A stretch of 64,000 nucleotides of DNA from JAAYEA01 sp012689325 (GTDB taxonomy: Bacteria; Chloroflexota; Anaerolineae; JAAYEA01), in NCBI GenBank assembly GCA_036841525.1, contig DAITVZ010000007.1:30372-94371 (forward strand). The letters run 5' to 3'. The notes below the pieces were generated by a model. That model did no database searches. It was not told where the DNA came from and saw nothing but the letters and a program-made list of their open reading frames with translations. Below are positions 17,013 through 26,556 of the stretch, piece after piece. The position numbers and the translations under genes are program-made. The first letter of the stretch is position 1, and each line of letters opens with the position of its first letter.

Positions 17013-19109
17013 TCAGGCACTCAAGACGAAACGCATGTCCACTGATATGGCGCCCGCGCCGGCTTCCTTGACCAGGAGCGGGTTGATATCCATTTCCACG
17101 ATCTCGGGGAAATCGGTGACCAACTGCGCGACACGGAGGACGCAATCCACGATGCCATCTATGTCAGAGGGCTTTTGCCCGCGCACACCACGCAACAGGG
17201 CATAGGTCTTGATCTCGGAGACCATCTTGCGCGCCTCTTCGGCCGAGATCAACGGGATTCGGAAGGTCACATCCTTGAGCACTTCGACATAGATGCCACC
17301 CAATCCGAACATCAGCAGCGGGCCAAACTGCGGATCGCGGTTGACGCCGATGATGACCTCCTTTCCGCCGGTGACCATCTCTTGCACCAAAACGCCCCAA
17401 ATCTCCGCATCCGGCATATACCGGTGCGCCCGATAGAGCAGGATGTCGAACACGTCGCGGACCTGATCATCGTCGCGGACGTTGACGCGCACGCCGCCCA
17501 TATCCGACTTGTGCAGGATATCCGGCGAGGCGATCTTCATCACCACCGGGTAGCCGATGGAGCGGGCGTACTGGACCGCCTCTTCGGCGTTCCGCGCCAG
17601 CTCGGACCTGGGGATACGGATGCCGTAGGCTTCCATGATATCGCGAGCCTCGGCGTCGCCCAGGGTGACGCGGCCGTCGGCGCGGGCCTTGGCAAAGATA
17701 TCGCGCACGCGCTCCTTGTCCACATCAAAGACCTTGAACTCGGGCTCGGGCTGTTGCGTCCACAGGTAATGGTCGTACATGAACCGCATGGCCCCCACCG
17801 CCCGCTCGGGAAAGAGGTAGGCGGGAACCTGGTTGCTGTTGAGGATCTTGATCCCGGCGCGGACCTTGGCCTCGCCCATGAACACGGCCAGCACGGGCTT
17901 GTTGTTGTACTGGCGAGCGATCTCGCCGACCACCGTGGCCGTCTCCTCGATCTGGGTTTTGAGCTGAGGGGTGAGGATCAGCAGCACGCCATCCACGTTG
18001 GCGTCCTTGAGCGCCGCATCCAGGGCCACCGCGTAGCGATCGGCAAAGGCATCGCCCAAGACGTCGATGGGGTTGTGGGTGTTGGCCGCGGGAGGCAGCT
18101 TTTCCTGCAACAGGCTGACGGTCTTGTCCTCCAGCGTGGCCATGCGCAGCCCGCAAGATTCCAGCGCGTCGGTGGCCATGATGCCGGGGCCGCCGGCGTT
18201 AGTGACCACAGCGATGTTCGGCCCCTTCAGCGCCGGCTGATAGGCGAAGGCGATAGAGGCATCGAACAGCTCTTGCACCGAATCCGCGCGGAGGACGCCC
18301 GACTGGCGGAAAGCGGCTTCGTAAGATTGCTCGGACCCGGCCAGGGAGCCGGTGTGGGAGGAGACGGCGCGCGAACCGGCCGCGGTCTTGCCCGACTTGA
18401 CGGCGATGATTGGCTTTTTCTTGCTAACGCGGCGCGCGACGCGCATGAACTCCTGGCCGGAGGGCAGCCCTTCCATGTAGCCCAGGATGACGCGCGTGTT
18501 GGGGTCCTCTTCCCAGGCCGCCAGCAGGTCGATCTCGCTGACGTCGGCCTTGTTGCCCAGGCTGACAAAGCTGGAAAACCCGACTTCCTCCGCCAGGGCC
18601 CAGTCCAGCACCGCCGAGCCCAGGGCGCCGGATTGGGACATGAAGGCGACCGAGCCTTTCGCCGGCATATTGGGCGCGAAGGAGGCATTGAGGCCGGAGG
18701 CGGTATTGATGATGCCGAGGCAGTTGGGGCCAACGAGCCGGATGCCGTACTGCTTGGCGATCGCCACCAGCTCTTTTTCCAGTTGCGCGCCTTCCTGGCC
18801 CGCCTCGCGGAAACCGGCGCTGATGATAATCGCGCCCTTGACGCCCTTTTCGCCGCACTCTTTGAGCACCGGAGCAACAAAACGGCCCGGGATCACGATC
18901 AGGACCGTATCGATCGGGCCGGGCACGTCGGATACACTGGCGTAGCTTTTGAGGCCGAGGATGTCCTCCGCCTTGGGGTTAATCGGGTAAATCTTGCCTT
19001 GGTAGCCATCGTGAATGAGGTTGTTCAGGATCGCGTAGCCCAGCTTGGTCTCATCGCGCGAGGCTCCAACCAGGGCCACGGACTGGGGGTTGAAGAACAT
19101 GTCGAGCAT
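17013..19109 (-). CDS. Acetate--CoA ligase, ADP-forming (fused alpha-beta)
   Basis: 698 residues. CoA-binding domain (1-130; PQSVALVGASRD, VGPNCLGI), ligase domain with the phosphohistidine loop at His252 (SSHTGSLAGS), then a C-terminal ATP-grasp domain (about 480-698; YPVVMKIASPDILHKSD, PLLMFGLGG, EMDINPLLV). The fused alpha-beta order is that of ACD enzymes of archaea and anaerobic Chloroflexota. It converts acetyl-CoA plus ADP and phosphate to acetate, CoA and ATP, giving ATP by substrate-level phosphorylation. ATG at 19109 has TAGGAG upstream; the promoter at 19145-19173 precludes the longer form. Confidence 0.93.
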   Translation of the reverse strand: MLDMFFNPQSVALVGASRDETKLGYAILNNLIHDGYQGKIYPINPKAEDILGLKSYASVSDVPGPIDTVLIVIPGRFVAPVLKECGEKGVKGAIIISAGFREAGQEGAQLEKELVAIAKQYGIRLVGPNCLGIINTASGLNASFAPNMPAKGSVAFMSQSGALGSAVLDWALAEEVGFSSFVSLGNKADVSEIDLLAAWEEDPNTRVILGYMEGLPSGQEFMRVARRVSKKKPIIAVKSGKTAAGSRAVSSHTGSLAGSEQSYEAAFRQSGVLRADSVQELFDASIAFAYQPALKGPNIAVVTNAGGPGIMATDALESCGLRMATLEDKTVSLLQEKLPPAANTHNPIDVLGDAFADRYAVALDAALKDANVDGVLLILTPQLKTQIEETATVVGEIARQYNNKPVLAVFMGEAKVRAGIKILNSNQVPAYLFPERAVGAMRFMYDHYLWTQQPEPEFKVFDVDKERVRDIFAKARADGRVTLGDAEARDIMEAYGIRIPRSELARNAEEAVQYARSIGYPVVMKIASPDILHKSDMGGVRVNVRDDDQVRDVFDILLYRAHRYMPDAEIWGVLVQEMVTGGKEVIIGVNRDPQFGPLLMFGLGGIYVEVLKDVTFRIPLISAEEARKMVSEIKTYALLRGVRGQKPSDIDGIVDCVLRVAQLVTDFPEIVEMDINPLLVKEAGAGAISVDMRFVLSA

Positions 19110-19144
19110 TACCAATCTCCTACCGACCATGATATTGACACCCC

Positions 19145-19173
19145 ATTCTACCCCAAAAGCGGCCAAATATCAA
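19145..19173 (-). promoter_or_regulatory. Promoter of the ACD-PTA-like-enolase operon
   Basis: Read leftwards: TTGATA (19168-19173), 17-base spacer, TAGAAT (19145-19150). Start expected near 19138, about 30 bases before the ATG. Confidence 0.7.
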
Positions 19174-19364
19174 ATGAATCGCGAGTTGGGAAACACCCTC
19201 ACGCATCGATAGTTGCGGCTGTCTCGCCCGAGTATCGCATAACCCGGGCCGGTTGGCGAGGCGCTGATATGTTGCGACGTTCCCTTGGGGCAGCAAGACG
19301 AAAATCGAACTGGCCCGCCGCAGGGTAGACAAGCACCTCCGCCGGACGGCAGGTCGTGGAGCAA

Positions 19365-19393
19365 TTGCACGTTCCGGCCAAAGGTGCTAGAAT
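19365..19393 (+). promoter_or_regulatory. Promoter for the site-2 protease
   Basis: TTGCAC (19365-19370), 17-base spacer, TAGAAT (19388-19393). The leader to the TTG start at 19477 is about 75 bases. Confidence 0.6.
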
Positions 19394-19415
19394 CCCTGGA
19401 AGCAAAGCAGGGATT
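19391..19415 (+). other. Hairpin at the predicted transcript 5' end
   Basis: AATCCCTG (19391-19398) pairs perfectly with CAGGGATT (19408-19415) around a 9-base loop, overlapping the -10 and the expected start. It could be a 5'-stabilising hairpin or an operator half-site pair; the sequence does not decide. Confidence 0.4.
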
Positions 19416-19476
19416 CGCGAGCGGCTCGACAGCCCCGACCGGCGCCGCTCGAGTCATCTGGGGAGGAGCGGCTGTT

Positions 19477-20577
19477 TTGGACACGCGCGAGACCTATCCC
19501 GCCGGGGAGCTTGGGGCGCACCTCGCCCAGGCCATCGCGGACGTCTTCGAGCTACACGACATCACCACCGGTTTCCCGCGGGATGGATTCGTGCGCCTGC
19601 GCGGGAGCCTGCGTCTTTCCGCCCGGGAGGCTTATGACCTGATCGGCCCCCGCTTTCGCCAGCTTGGCTATACGGCCCTTTTGCGCCAGGAGGCGGGCGA
19701 GCAGGTCATCCTGGCCGAGCCGGGCGTGCCCCAAGTGCGGCGGCTCAACCCCATGGTCAACCTCGTCCTCTTTGTGCTTACCGTGGCTTCGGTGATCTTT
19801 GCCGGGCTCTTTTTCGTCGCGCCGGTGCAAGCGTGGACCTGGGAGCAGATCTGGCCGGGCCTCGCCTTCGCGGCCAGCCTCATGGCGATCTTGGTCGCGC
19901 ACGAGATGGGCCATTACCTGGTGGCGCGGCGCGTCGGCGTGAATATCAGCCTGCCCTACTTTATCCCCTTGCCGATCAACTTTTTCGGCACCATGGGCGC
20001 GGCCGAGTTGATGCAGGGGCGCCCGCGGGACCGCCGGGCCTTGCTGGCGGTGGGGTCGGCTGGCCCCCTGGCCGGGATCATCCTGGCGGTGCCCATCCTG
20101 ATCGTGGGCCTGGTCCTTTCCGAGGTCGGCCCCATCCCGCAGGGGGTGCCCCTGGCCGTGGAAGGCAACTCACTGCTCTATCTCGCGCTGAAATACCTGC
20201 TCTTTGGCCGCATCCTGCCCGGCGGCGGCTATGACGTGTTTATTCATCCCATGGCCTTCGCCGGCTGGGGCGGGCTGTTGGTGACCGCGCTCAACCTGAT
20301 CCCGGTGGGCCAGTTGGACGGCGGGCATATCATCTATGCCCTCTTGGGCAAGCGCGTGAGCTGGCTGGTCTGGCCGATCCTCGTCGCCCTGATCATCCTG
20401 GGCATCTGGTGGTGGCCCTGGTACCTTTGGGCGGCGATGCTCTTTTTCCTGGGACGCGTATATGCTGAACCGCTGGATGACCTCTCGCCCCTGACCCGCG
20501 GCGAGCGCGCCCTGGGCATCCTGATGCTGGCGATATTGATCCTCGTGTTTGTCCCCGTGCCCTTCCGCATCGGTTAG
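19477..20577 (+). CDS. Site-2 protease family membrane metalloprotease (M50)
   Basis: 366 residues. After a soluble N-terminal region of about 90 residues there are six or more membrane helices. The zinc-binding HEMGH is at 142-146 and the third ligand Asp281 lies in PVGQLDGGH, both canonical for site-2 proteases. The FIPLPINFFGTMGA stretch between them is usual for the EGY1/Synechocystis-type subgroup. It probably cleaves membrane-anchored regulators or signal peptides within the bilayer; no substrate is shown. I chose TTG at 19477 because GGGAGGAG precedes it and no ATG or GTG is suitably placed. A subtilisin gene follows 56 bases on. Confidence 0.88.
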   Translation: MDTRETYPAGELGAHLAQAIADVFELHDITTGFPRDGFVRLRGSLRLSAREAYDLIGPRFRQLGYTALLRQEAGEQVILAEPGVPQVRRLNPMVNLVLFVLTVASVIFAGLFFVAPVQAWTWEQIWPGLAFAASLMAILVAHEMGHYLVARRVGVNISLPYFIPLPINFFGTMGAAELMQGRPRDRRALLAVGSAGPLAGIILAVPILIVGLVLSEVGPIPQGVPLAVEGNSLLYLALKYLLFGRILPGGGYDVFIHPMAFAGWGGLLVTALNLIPVGQLDGGHIIYALLGKRVSWLVWPILVALIILGIWWWPWYLWAAMLFFLGRVYAEPLDDLSPLTRGERALGILMLAILILVFVPVPFRIG

Positions 20578-20633
20578 GCCCACTCCAAACGCGCACGAAC
20601 ACGAGCTTGACGCATGGGAAAGGAAACTGGCAA

Positions 20634-23600
20634 ATGCTACCTCTAGCCGAGACGCTGCGCCGCCTGGCGGTCGCGCTCCTGGCTGTGCTGGCGCTTGCGG
20701 GCGGCCTGGTGTCGTCCTGGCCATTGGGGCCGTCGCTGGCGGCGGCGCAGGCGACGGGCGGGGCCCCCATCCATTTGCGGGCGGTCACCTTTAACCCCAC
20801 CCAGGGCGAAGCGCCCGCGGTTCCGGCGGAGCTGCTGGCCGCAGACAAGGACCTGCGGGAGCCCGGCTACTATATCCTGCAATGCCAGGGCCCCGTCATG
20901 GAAAAGTGGAAGGCCGAGTTGGAAGCCCTGGGCATCCAGCTCGCCAGCTATGTCCCCGATTACGCCTATAAGGCCTGGATGACGCCCAAGCTGGCCGCGC
21001 GGGCGCGGGCGCTGCCCTTCGTCGCCTGGGTCGGCCCTTTCCACCCCGCCTACAAGCTGGACCCCGCGCTCAAGCGCGAGGGCGAGTCCACCTACCAGAT
21101 CACCGTGGAGCCGGGCGCTGACCTGGCCGCCCTCGCCGCCGAGCTGCAGGCCAGTGGAGCGCAGGTGCTGAGCGTGGCGGAGGGGCTGGCCGTCGTCGCC
21201 CTGGACGCCGCCGCCTTGGACGAGGTGGCGCGCATCGAGCAGGTGGCCTGGATCGAGAACCTCTCCCAGATGCGCCTCTTCAACGACAAGGCCGCCGCCG
21301 AGATGCGCGCCGCGCCGGCCTGGGCCGCGGGCTGGACCGGGCGCGGGCAGATGGTGGCGATCACCGATACCGGCATCGACACCGGCCTGGATAACACGGG
21401 CTATGGCGGCGACATGGTTGCTGACCTGGATAACCGCGTGACCCAGATCGCCAGTTGGCCGATCCAGCCCTGGCTGGATAGCTATGTGAACAACCCCCGC
21501 GCCAACGATGGCGCGGCTGACCTGGACTCGGGGCATGGCACCCACGTCGCTGGCTCGGTGGCGGGGAATGGGGCGCTCTCCGGCGGGCAATACAAGGGCA
21601 TCGCGCCGGGGGCGACCATCGGCCTGCAAGCCGTGGAGCAGTACGCGGATTTCAACGCGCTGGGCGAGGCGGTGGGCGGACAGGACGGCTATGACCTCTG
21701 GGGCCTGCCGCAGAACCTCAATGATCTGTTCAACCAGTCGTTCGATTGGGGCGCGCGCATCCACACCAATAGCTGGGGTAGCACCGATGCGGGCGCCTAT
21801 ACCGCCAAGAGCCGCCACGTGGACGAATTCACCTGGGGGCACAAGGACATGACGGTCCTCTTTGCCGCGGGCAACGAGGGCCTAGATAGCAATCGGGACG
21901 GCATCGTGGACACCGGCTCCATCTCGGCCCCGGCGACGGCCAAGAACGCCATCGCCGTCGGCGCCGCCGAGAACCTGCGCCCCGTGCCCTCGCCCAACGC
22001 CAATTCGGGTACCTATGGCGGCTGGTGGCCCCTCGATTTCCCCGTGGATCCTCTGCGCAGCGACCCCATGGCCAACTCGGGCGCCGCCGGCCTGGCCGCG
22101 TTCAGCGGCCGCGGACCCACCGACGACGGCCGCATCAAGCCGGACGTGGTGGCCCCGGGAACCTGGGTGCTCTCCACCCGCTCCAGCCGGGCCACGGGCA
22201 GCGGCTGGGGCCGGCCGCTCAACGGCTCCTATATGTACATGGGCGGCACCAGCATGGCCACGCCCCTGGTGGCGGGCGCGGCGGCGGCGATCCGCCAGTT
22301 CTACATCGAGAACCAGGGGCACGCCAGCCCCAGCAGCGCCCTGGTCAAGGCCACGCTGATCAACACGGCCACCCCGCTGGCGGGCCAATACCCGCCCCCC
22401 AAGAACGACGCGGGGACCATCCCCAATAGCCACCAGGGCTGGGGCGCGGTGAACCTGGCCGCCGCCACCGACGGCGCCACCGTCCGCTTCCAGGACCAGA
22501 ACTATCCGCTCTATACCGGGCAGACCCAGACCTTCCGGGTGGAGCTGCAATCCACGGCCAAGCCATTCAAGATCACCATTGCCTGGACCGACTACCCCGG
22601 CGAGGTGGCCGCCGGTATCGAATTGGTGAATGACCTCGATCTGCGCGTGGTCTCCCCGATGGGCTACTCTTACCAGGGCAACACCTTTAGCAGCGGCTGG
22701 TCGTTGATGGGGGGCTCGGCGGATCGGCGCAACAACGTCGAGTGCGTGTATATCCAGAACCCCATGGCGGGCGCCTATCAGATCCACGTGACCGCGCACA
22801 ATGTGCCGCAGGGCCCGCAGCCGTTCGCGTTGGTCTATACCGCCGATTGGACCCAGGCGCCGCCGACGGCGACTGCGACGGCGACGGCCACGCGCACCCA
22901 CACGCCAACGCGCACGGCGACGCGGACCGCCACGCCCTCGCCGACGGCCACGCCTTCGCCAACGATCACCCGCACCCCCACGGTCACGGCGACGCCCACG
23001 CAGCGCACGTACGACGTCTCGCTGCGGCAGGGCCTGGCCGGGTACCAGGGCGCCACGGAGGCGGGCATCGCCAACCCGCTCAGCCAGGCGCCTGGCGGCT
23101 CGGCCGGCGAGCTGGTGGTGGAGGGCGGGGATGGGCGCGCGGCGCTATTGCGGTTCGACCTGAGCAGTATCCCGTCCGGCGCGAGGATCATCGAGGCCAG
23201 CCTGTTCCTGTACGCCACCAGAGGGCTCAGCGAGAGCCTGGAGGTGGAGCTTTACCCCGTCCTGCGGCCGTGGAACCCCGCCCAGGTGAGTTGGACGCAG
23301 GCCAGCCTGGGCAACCCCTGGGCGCTGCCGGGGTGCAACGCCCCCGGGCTGGACCGCGGCCCCCTGTTGTCGCGGACCGCGCTGCCGCGGGTGGGTGTCT
23401 GGTACGCCTGGGACGTCACGCAGCCGGCCAGCCAGTGGCTCGCCGCGCCCCAAAGCAACCACGGGCTGATCCTCAAGACGGCGCCGATTACCGCTACCAC
23501 GTGGGTGGCCTTTGCCTCGTCGCCGCAGGCCGACGAGTGGCAGCGCCCCCGCTTGCGGGTTCGCTATGCCGTGGGGACCGGCAATGCGCCGGCGGAGCCG

Positions 23601-24599
23601 CTTACCCTGCCGCTGTTGCTGCGCGAGTGGCCGCCGCTTCCGGCGGCGCCGGTGTTGCAGGAGATCCGCGACCCCGAGGGCGATGGCCGTTACCTGGTTT
23701 CCTGGTCCCAGGCTGCGCGCGCCGTCGAGTACGAGCTGCACGAGGCCGATAATCCGGCCTTTGACCGCGCTGTGATCCGCTACCTGGGCCCCCTGCGCCA
23801 GGTCGAGGTCACTGGCAAGGCGGCGGGCTCCACCTGGTATTACCGCGTGCGGGGCCGGAATGCGCTGGGCGATGGTCCCTTCAGCGCGACCAAAGCGATC
23901 ACGGTGCGCGTGCCCACCCCCACCGTCACGCCCACGCCGCGGCCGTCCACCGGTTGGACCGCGATCCTGCGGGAAGGTTTCGAGGGCGATTTTCCGGGCC
24001 CCTGGCGCGTGTTCGACAACCGCTCGGGCGCCACGACGGAATACTTTTGGGGCAAGCGCGATTGCCGTCCCCTGGCGGGCGGCTACAGCGGCTGGGCGGT
24101 GGGCGGCGGCTCCACCGGCTCGACGCTCCCCTGCGGCAGCAACTATCCGCATTCGGCCAATAGCTGGATGGTCTATGGGCCCTTCAGCTTGGCCGACGCC
24201 ACCGCCGCCGAGTTCCTGGGCAAGGCCTGGCAGAATCTGGAGAAGGACTGGGACGGCATCTTTGTCGGGGCGTCCATCGACAACACCAATTTCCACGGCG
24301 AGTATCTGAGCTATGCCAGCGGGCCGAGCAACTGGCGCTTCGACCTGGCGGCGGTGTATAACCTGGGCAACCTGGTGGGCCAGCCCAATGTCTGGGTTGC
24401 CGTGGTCCTTACCAGCGACTCGAGCATCTCTAAACCCGAAGGGCTCTACGTGGATGACCTCCTGCTGCGGAAATGCACGCTGGCGGCCTGCACCGAGGAG
24501 GGCGCCGCCTCGGCGGCGCCCTCGACCTGGGCCTCCTCGGCCAGCCTGGTGGCGCCCGGGGATGGCCTATCCGCGAGCGAGAGCACCGGGACACCGTGA
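20634..24599 (+). CDS. Large secreted subtilisin-family (S8) serine protease
   Basis: 1321 residues. Signal peptide (1-about 45), a propeptide-like region, then the S8 domain with catalytic Asp245 (AITDTGID), His301 (SGHGTHVAGS) and Ser540 (GGTSMATPLVAG). A proprotein-convertase-like beta domain is probable at about 620-735. A TP/TAT-rich linker (about 741-795) is followed by a DNRLRE-like beta domain (about 800-985), a fibronectin type III-like domain (about 1000-1100) and a C-terminal jelly-roll-like module ending in VDDLLLRKC. It should act outside the cell on proteins; the extra domains suggest binding to the surface or a polymer. ATG chosen because AAAGGAA precedes it; its stop overlaps the next gene's GTG. 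Confidence 0.92.
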   Translation: MLPLAETLRRLAVALLAVLALAGGLVSSWPLGPSLAAAQATGGAPIHLRAVTFNPTQGEAPAVPAELLAADKDLREPGYYILQCQGPVMEKWKAELEALGIQLASYVPDYAYKAWMTPKLAARARALPFVAWVGPFHPAYKLDPALKREGESTYQITVEPGADLAALAAELQASGAQVLSVAEGLAVVALDAAALDEVARIEQVAWIENLSQMRLFNDKAAAEMRAAPAWAAGWTGRGQMVAITDTGIDTGLDNTGYGGDMVADLDNRVTQIASWPIQPWLDSYVNNPRANDGAADLDSGHGTHVAGSVAGNGALSGGQYKGIAPGATIGLQAVEQYADFNALGEAVGGQDGYDLWGLPQNLNDLFNQSFDWGARIHTNSWGSTDAGAYTAKSRHVDEFTWGHKDMTVLFAAGNEGLDSNRDGIVDTGSISAPATAKNAIAVGAAENLRPVPSPNANSGTYGGWWPLDFPVDPLRSDPMANSGAAGLAAFSGRGPTDDGRIKPDVVAPGTWVLSTRSSRATGSGWGRPLNGSYMYMGGTSMATPLVAGAAAAIRQFYIENQGHASPSSALVKATLINTATPLAGQYPPPKNDAGTIPNSHQGWGAVNLAAATDGATVRFQDQNYPLYTGQTQTFRVELQSTAKPFKITIAWTDYPGEVAAGIELVNDLDLRVVSPMGYSYQGNTFSSGWSLMGGSADRRNNVECVYIQNPMAGAYQIHVTAHNVPQGPQPFALVYTADWTQAPPTATATATATRTHTPTRTATRTATPSPTATPSPTITRTPTVTATPTQRTYDVSLRQGLAGYQGATEAGIANPLSQAPGGSAGELVVEGGDGRAALLRFDLSSIPSGARIIEASLFLYATRGLSESLEVELYPVLRPWNPAQVSWTQASLGNPWALPGCNAPGLDRGPLLSRTALPRVGVWYAWDVTQPASQWLAAPQSNHGLILKTAPITATTWVAFASSPQADEWQRPRLRVRYAVGTGNAPAEPLTLPLLLREWPPLPAAPVLQEIRDPEGDGRYLVSWSQAARAVEYELHEADNPAFDRAVIRYLGPLRQVEVTGKAAGSTWYYRVRGRNALGDGPFSATKAITVRVPTPTVTPTPRPSTGWTAILREGFEGDFPGPWRVFDNRSGATTEYFWGKRDCRPLAGGYSGWAVGGGSTGSTLPCGSNYPHSANSWMVYGPFSLADATAAEFLGKAWQNLEKDWDGIFVGASIDNTNFHGEYLSYASGPSNWRFDLAAVYNLGNLVGQPNVWVAVVLTSDSSISKPEGLYVDDLLLRKCTLAACTEEGAASAAPSTWASSASLVAPGDGLSASESTGTP

Positions 24600-25501
24600 A
24601 CAGGCGTCAGTTCCTGCGCATGGGGTTGCTTGGCGCGCTGGGCGCGCTGGCCGGTGGCAGCGCCTATGCTGCTTGGCTAGAGCCGCGCTGGCCGGAGGTG
24701 GTCGGGTGGGATGTGCCCATTTCGCGTCTGTCCCCCGCCCTGGATGGGCTGATCATCGCCCAGCTCAGCGACCTTCACGTTGGCCCCCATGCTGGGCCGG
24801 GGCACGTGCGGCGGGCAGTCGCGCTCCTCAACGGCCTGAAACCGGACCTCGTGGCGCTGACGGGCGACTATGTGCTGCACAGCGCCGATTATGGTATACC
24901 CTGCGCGGAGGCGCTGGCGCTGCTGGACGCGCCCTTGGGCGCCTATGGCGTGTTGGGTAACCATGACATCTGGGAAGGGGCGGAGCAGGTTGCCGATGCC
25001 CTGTCCGCGCACGGGATTCGTCTGCTGCGCCAGGGCGCGCACGTGGTGTCCCGCGGCGGCGCGCGCTTGTGGTTGGTGGGCGTGGATGATGCTGGCTACA
25101 CGGCGATGAGCAGCATGGCCGGGGGCGCTGGCGAAGCCGGCCAGCGCGGGTTTGCGCGGCATTGGCAGGGCGCGCGCGATGCGCTTGTCTCGTTGCTGGC
25201 CGACATCCCCGCCGCCGAGCCGCGGATCGTGCTGGCGCACAACCCGGACCTGGCCGAAATGCTGGCACGAGCGGACGTTGATCTGTTGTTGGCCGGGCAC
25301 ACCCATGGCGGGCAGGTGCGGCTGCCGCTGCTGGGCCCGCCCGTGGTGCCCTCGGCCTTCGGGCCCAAGTACGCCGCCGGCTGGGCGCAGAATAGTCCGG
25401 TGCGGACCTATGTCAATCGAGGTTTGGGAACGATCACCCCCGCGGTTCGTCTGAACTGCCGTCCGGAGATCACCCTTTTTCGTCTCTGCTGCAAGCGTTA
25501 G
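24596..25501 (+). CDS. Tat-exported metallophosphoesterase
   Basis: 301 residues. A twin-arginine signal (MNRRQFLRMGLLGALGALAGG) leads to a calcineurin-like phosphoesterase with the metal-ligand series QLSDLHVGP, LTGDYV, GVLGNHD, VLAHNPD and LLLAGHTHGGQ. The architecture resembles YkuE/YpbG-type phosphodiesterases with a Tat signal. Metal-bound folded export to the cell surface follows from the signal; substrate (phospholipid, nucleotide or teichoic-type polymer) is unknown. The GTG start at 24596 overlaps the protease stop (GTGA), implying translational coupling, since no strong ribosome site is present. Confidence 0.9.
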   Translation: MNRRQFLRMGLLGALGALAGGSAYAAWLEPRWPEVVGWDVPISRLSPALDGLIIAQLSDLHVGPHAGPGHVRRAVALLNGLKPDLVALTGDYVLHSADYGIPCAEALALLDAPLGAYGVLGNHDIWEGAEQVADALSAHGIRLLRQGAHVVSRGGARLWLVGVDDAGYTAMSSMAGGAGEAGQRGFARHWQGARDALVSLLADIPAAEPRIVLAHNPDLAEMLARADVDLLLAGHTHGGQVRLPLLGPPVVPSAFGPKYAAGWAQNSPVRTYVNRGLGTITPAVRLNCRPEITLFRLCCKR

Positions 25502-25539
25502 CGCCCGTCCTCTGCACAATCTCGATCTAGGTGAAAGTC

Positions 25540-26556
25540 ATGGAAGAAAAGACGCTGCCTCTGGGCAAACTGAACATGGCCTTCCTGGCCGACCTGCTGG
25601 GCCGCTACGCCCACCGCGATCCCCGGGTGGTGGTGGGGCCGCAGGTGGGCGAGGATACGGCGGTGGTGGATTTCGGCGACCGCTACCTCGTCGCCAAGAC
25701 GGACCCCATCACCTTTGCCACCGACCAAATCGGCTGGTACGCGGTGCAGGTGAACGCCAACGACCTGGCCACCTCTGGCGCCGTGCCGCGCTGGCTGCTG
25801 GCCACGCTTCTGCTGCCGGAGGGCAAGACCACCGAGCGCCTGGTGGAGAGCATCCTCGCGCAGATCCATGACGCCTGCGAGGAGCTGGGCATCGCCCTGG
25901 TCGGCGGGCACACCGAGGTCACCTCCGGATTGGACCGGCCCATCGTGGTGGGGCACCTGTTGGGCGAGGTGGACAAAGACAAGCTGGTCAAGACCAGCGG
26001 GGCCAAGGTGGGCGACGATCTCATCTTGACCAAGGGCATCGCCATCGAGGGCACGGCCATCATCGCCCGAGAAATGGCCGCGGACCTGGGCCGGCGGGGC
26101 TATGCGGCGAGCTGGATCGCCCGCGCCCAGCGTTTTCTCTTCGAGCCGGGGATCAGCGTCTGGCGCGAGGCGAGGCTGGCCATCGCGACCGTCCCGGTGC
26201 ATTCGATGCACGATCCCACTGAGGGCGGGCTGGCCACGGGCGTGCACGAGATGGCGCACGCGGCAGGCGCTGGCGCGTGGGTCGACCGGAGGCGGGTGCC
26301 CGTGCTGCCCGAATGCGCGGAGCTCTGCCGCACCTATGGGCTAGACCCCTTGGGGCTGATCGCCTCGGGAGGCTTGTTGCTGGCCGTGGCGCCGGAGGAT
26401 TCGACGCGGCTGCTGGCGGCCTATCGCCAGGCGGGCATCCCCGCCGCCGTCATCGGGCGGCTGGTGCCCAGCGAGGAGGGGCTGTGGCTGCGCGACGGGG
26501 GAAAGGCGAGCCCCTTGCCCCGCTTTGACCAGGACGAGATCACCAAGCTTTTTTAG
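25540..26556 (+). CDS. AIR synthase-related (PurM/HypE-like) protein
   Basis: 338 residues. The PurM-type ATP-binding fold is shown by GEDTAVVDFGDRYLVAKTDP, the NANDLATSGAVP loop and GGHTEVTSGLDRP; the C-terminal domain contains HDPTEGGLATG. The same superfamily includes PurM, ThiL, HypE and SelD. It lacks the N-terminal Cys/Lys motif of SelD and the C-terminal PRIC cysteine of HypE, so neither function can be claimed. It belongs to a stand-alone group often annotated hydrogenase expression/AIR synthase. AGGTGA precedes the ATG. Its 3' end overlaps the convergent CCA-adding gene by 17 bases. Confidence 0.8.
   Translation: MEEKTLPLGKLNMAFLADLLGRYAHRDPRVVVGPQVGEDTAVVDFGDRYLVAKTDPITFATDQIGWYAVQVNANDLATSGAVPRWLLATLLLPEGKTTERLVESILAQIHDACEELGIALVGGHTEVTSGLDRPIVVGHLLGEVDKDKLVKTSGAKVGDDLILTKGIAIEGTAIIAREMAADLGRRGYAASWIARAQRFLFEPGISVWREARLAIATVPVHSMHDPTEGGLATGVHEMAHAAGAGAWVDRRRVPVLPECAELCRTYGLDPLGLIASGGLLLAVAPEDSTRLLAAYRQAGIPAAVIGRLVPSEEGLWLRDGGKASPLPRFDQDEITKLF

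Noticed and set aside
25540..26556. Selenophosphate synthetase (SelD), which would support the selenoprotein call
   Set aside because: The PurM-like fold fits, but the N-terminal Cys/Lys active-site motif of SelD is missing, so it is only an AIR-synthase-related protein.
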